This document shows, piece by piece, positions 7,068-7,387 of a stretch of DNA of 7,387 bases. The notes under the pieces were generated by a model. The model saw only the letters and a list, made by a program, of their open reading frames with translations. It was not told where the DNA came from and searched no databases. Source of the DNA: Anaerolineae bacterium (GTDB lineage Bacteria; Chloroflexota; Anaerolineae; Anaerolineales; Villigracilaceae); the NCBI GenBank assembly GCA_003141915.1, contig PLNY01000311.1:1-7387 (forward strand). Reading direction: 5' to 3'. The position numbers and the translations under genes were made by a program. Each line of letters opens with the position of its first letter. Positions within the stretch are counted from its first letter, which is position 1.

Positions 7068-7115
7068 ACCACAGAGCGCACAGAGAACGCGGAGAATTTT
7101 TAAAAGTCTCTGTGG
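7068..7115. repeat. Tandem 9-bp 'CACAGAG' repeat with an inverted copy
   Basis: Three degenerate 9-bp units follow one another: ACCACAGAG (7068-7076), CGCACAGAG (7077-7085), AACGCGGAG (7086-7094). An AT spacer AATTTTTAAAAG (7095-7106) follows, then TCTCTGTGG (7107-7115), the inverse of the unit. The arms CCACAGAG (7069-7076) and CTCTGTGG (7108-7115) can pair. From memory, sequences of this style ('accacagagacacagag ... ctctgtggt') are scattered in intergenic regions of many environmental bacterial genomes; I could not search for copies. It lies just upstream of the minus-strand protease gene. Confidence 0.65.
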
Positions 7116-7130
7116 ACTAAGTGGCCTTTG

Positions 7131-7174
7131 CCTGCACTCCCTGGCACTTGCGCCCAAGGCAAGTGTGGTGCAGG
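7131..7174. repeat. Long two-part hairpin downstream of tRNA-Sec
   Basis: An outer stem CCTGCAC (7131-7137) pairs with GTGCAGG (7168-7174) and an inner stem CACTTGC (7145-7151) pairs with GCAAGTG (7159-7165), with a 7-base loop. The two stems are separated by an asymmetric internal loop (7 bases on one side, 2 on the other). There is no T run after it in either direction, so it is not an ordinary intrinsic terminator. It could be a 3'-processing structure for the tRNA transcript or part of the repeat element beside it. Confidence 0.55.
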
Positions 7175-7187
7175 TACAAGTGTGGTG
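7160..7187. repeat. 11-bp direct repeat CAAGTGTGGTG, two copies
   Basis: CAAGTGTGGTG occurs at 7160-7170 and again at 7177-7187, a 17-bp period. The first copy forms most of the right arm of the adjoining hairpin. The second ends 17 bases from the tRNA 3' end. Confidence 0.7.
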
Positions 7188-7203
7188 AACATCTTTCGGC
7201 TTA

Positions 7204-7297
7204 CGGGAGTGGATGGGAGTCGAACCCACCGCGGCCCGCAACGCGACCCGCCACAGGTTTTGAAGACCAGGAAGCCCGCCGGGACATAACCACTCCC
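7204..7297 (-). tRNA. selC: Selenocysteine tRNA, anticodon UCA
   Basis: The 94-base gene reads 5'-GGGAGTGG ... CCACTCCC-G on the minus strand. The 8-bp acceptor stem is perfect, longer than the usual 7, and with the 5-bp T stem gives the bacterial tRNA-Sec 8+5 pattern. The anticodon loop is CUUCAAA (UCA, reads UGA) and matches the E. coli tRNA-Sec loop. The T arm is GUGGG-UUCGACU-CCCAU. The long variable arm (24 bases) folds as a 9-pair stem with one G-G mismatch and one G-U, loop GUU. A D arm GUCC-CGGC-GGGC with a 4-base loop is visible, and the discriminator is G73. No CCA is encoded, so it must be added. The anticodon stem CUGGU/ACCUG has a U-U mismatch at pair 28-42. It is charged with serine by SerRS and converted by SelA for delivery by SelB; none of these genes is in the window. 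Confidence 0.96.
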
Positions 7298-7304
7298 GTC
7301 GATA

Positions 7305-7333
7305 AGCATAATCGAAGCAGATTAGATTGGCAA
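7305..7333 (-). promoter_or_regulatory. Sigma70-type promoter of the tRNA-Sec gene
   Basis: On the minus strand TTGCCA (7333-7328, 5/6 to TTGACA) and TATGCT (7310-7305, 4/6 to TATAAT) are exactly 17 bases apart. The -10 box ends seven bases before the tRNA 5' base at 7297, so transcription should start at about 7299-7297, at or within two bases of the mature tRNA end. No gene is visible in 7298-7387 beyond this promoter. Confidence 0.7.
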
Positions 7334-7387
7334 GCCATGAAAACGGGAAGCTTTGGATTCTATTAAGCAATCCAATAATAATTCACC

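Noticed and set aside
7204..7297. tRNA-Sec as an integration site for a mobile element, as known for selC in enterobacteria.
   Set aside because: No integrase, no second copy of the tRNA 3' end and no phage-like gene in the 3' flank; the genes there look like normal chromosomal ones.
7056..7370. 104-codon minus-strand reading frame spanning the repeat and the tRNA.
   Set aside because: It runs through the tRNA-Sec gene and the 9-bp repeat, whose period of three codons yields low-complexity 'LCALCG' peptide. There is no ribosome binding site or family resemblance.

Overview
This 7.4-kb window is chromosomal and looks like housekeeping sequence from an uncultured-type Chloroflexota bacterium, probably Anaerolineae. 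That placement is an inference from the protein style (the LigA end, the GRKSG split-barrel protein, an EGY-like M50 protease, a family-1 lipoprotein) and from the 'accacagag' intergenic repeat. No marker gene proves it. There is no phage, transposase, CRISPR array or integrase.

Layout. Positions 1-1801 (+) hold the 3' two-thirds of ligA (NAD-dependent DNA ligase, cut by the window edge), joined by a one-base stop/start overlap (TAATG) to a small nitroreductase/F420-type split-barrel protein. After a 142-bp gap with a candidate promoter and a good ribosome binding site comes an alpha-oxoamine synthase (PLP enzyme of the BioF/KBL/serine palmitoyltransferase superfamily, 1944-3149, +), closed by a strong hairpin terminator. 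Next is an RlmI-type 23S rRNA methyltransferase (3241-4425, +) with no Shine-Dalgarno and a -10-like box so close to its ATG that its mRNA may be leaderless. It converges on a minus-strand operon through a near-perfect palindrome that carries both stop codons. The minus-strand operon (7030 down to 4446) is a site-2-protease-family (M50) membrane metalloprotease followed, with an ATGA overlap, by a lipoprotein of the ABC solute-binding family 1. No permease or ATPase is nearby.

The right end holds the selenocysteine tRNA gene (tRNA-Sec, anticodon UCA, 7204-7297, minus), which the ORF-level view hides. It has an 8-bp acceptor stem, a long variable arm, G73 and no encoded CCA, and a good promoter placed so that transcription should begin at or within a couple of bases of the mature 5' end. 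Between it and the protease gene lie a tandem 9-bp repeat with an inverted copy and a long hairpin with an 11-bp direct repeat.

The genes do not form one pathway. The most informative points are the tRNA-Sec gene (the organism is expected to make selenoproteins), the translationally coupled protease/solute-binding-lipoprotein pair, and the unassigned alpha-oxoamine synthase. I did not find a clearly new multi-gene system.
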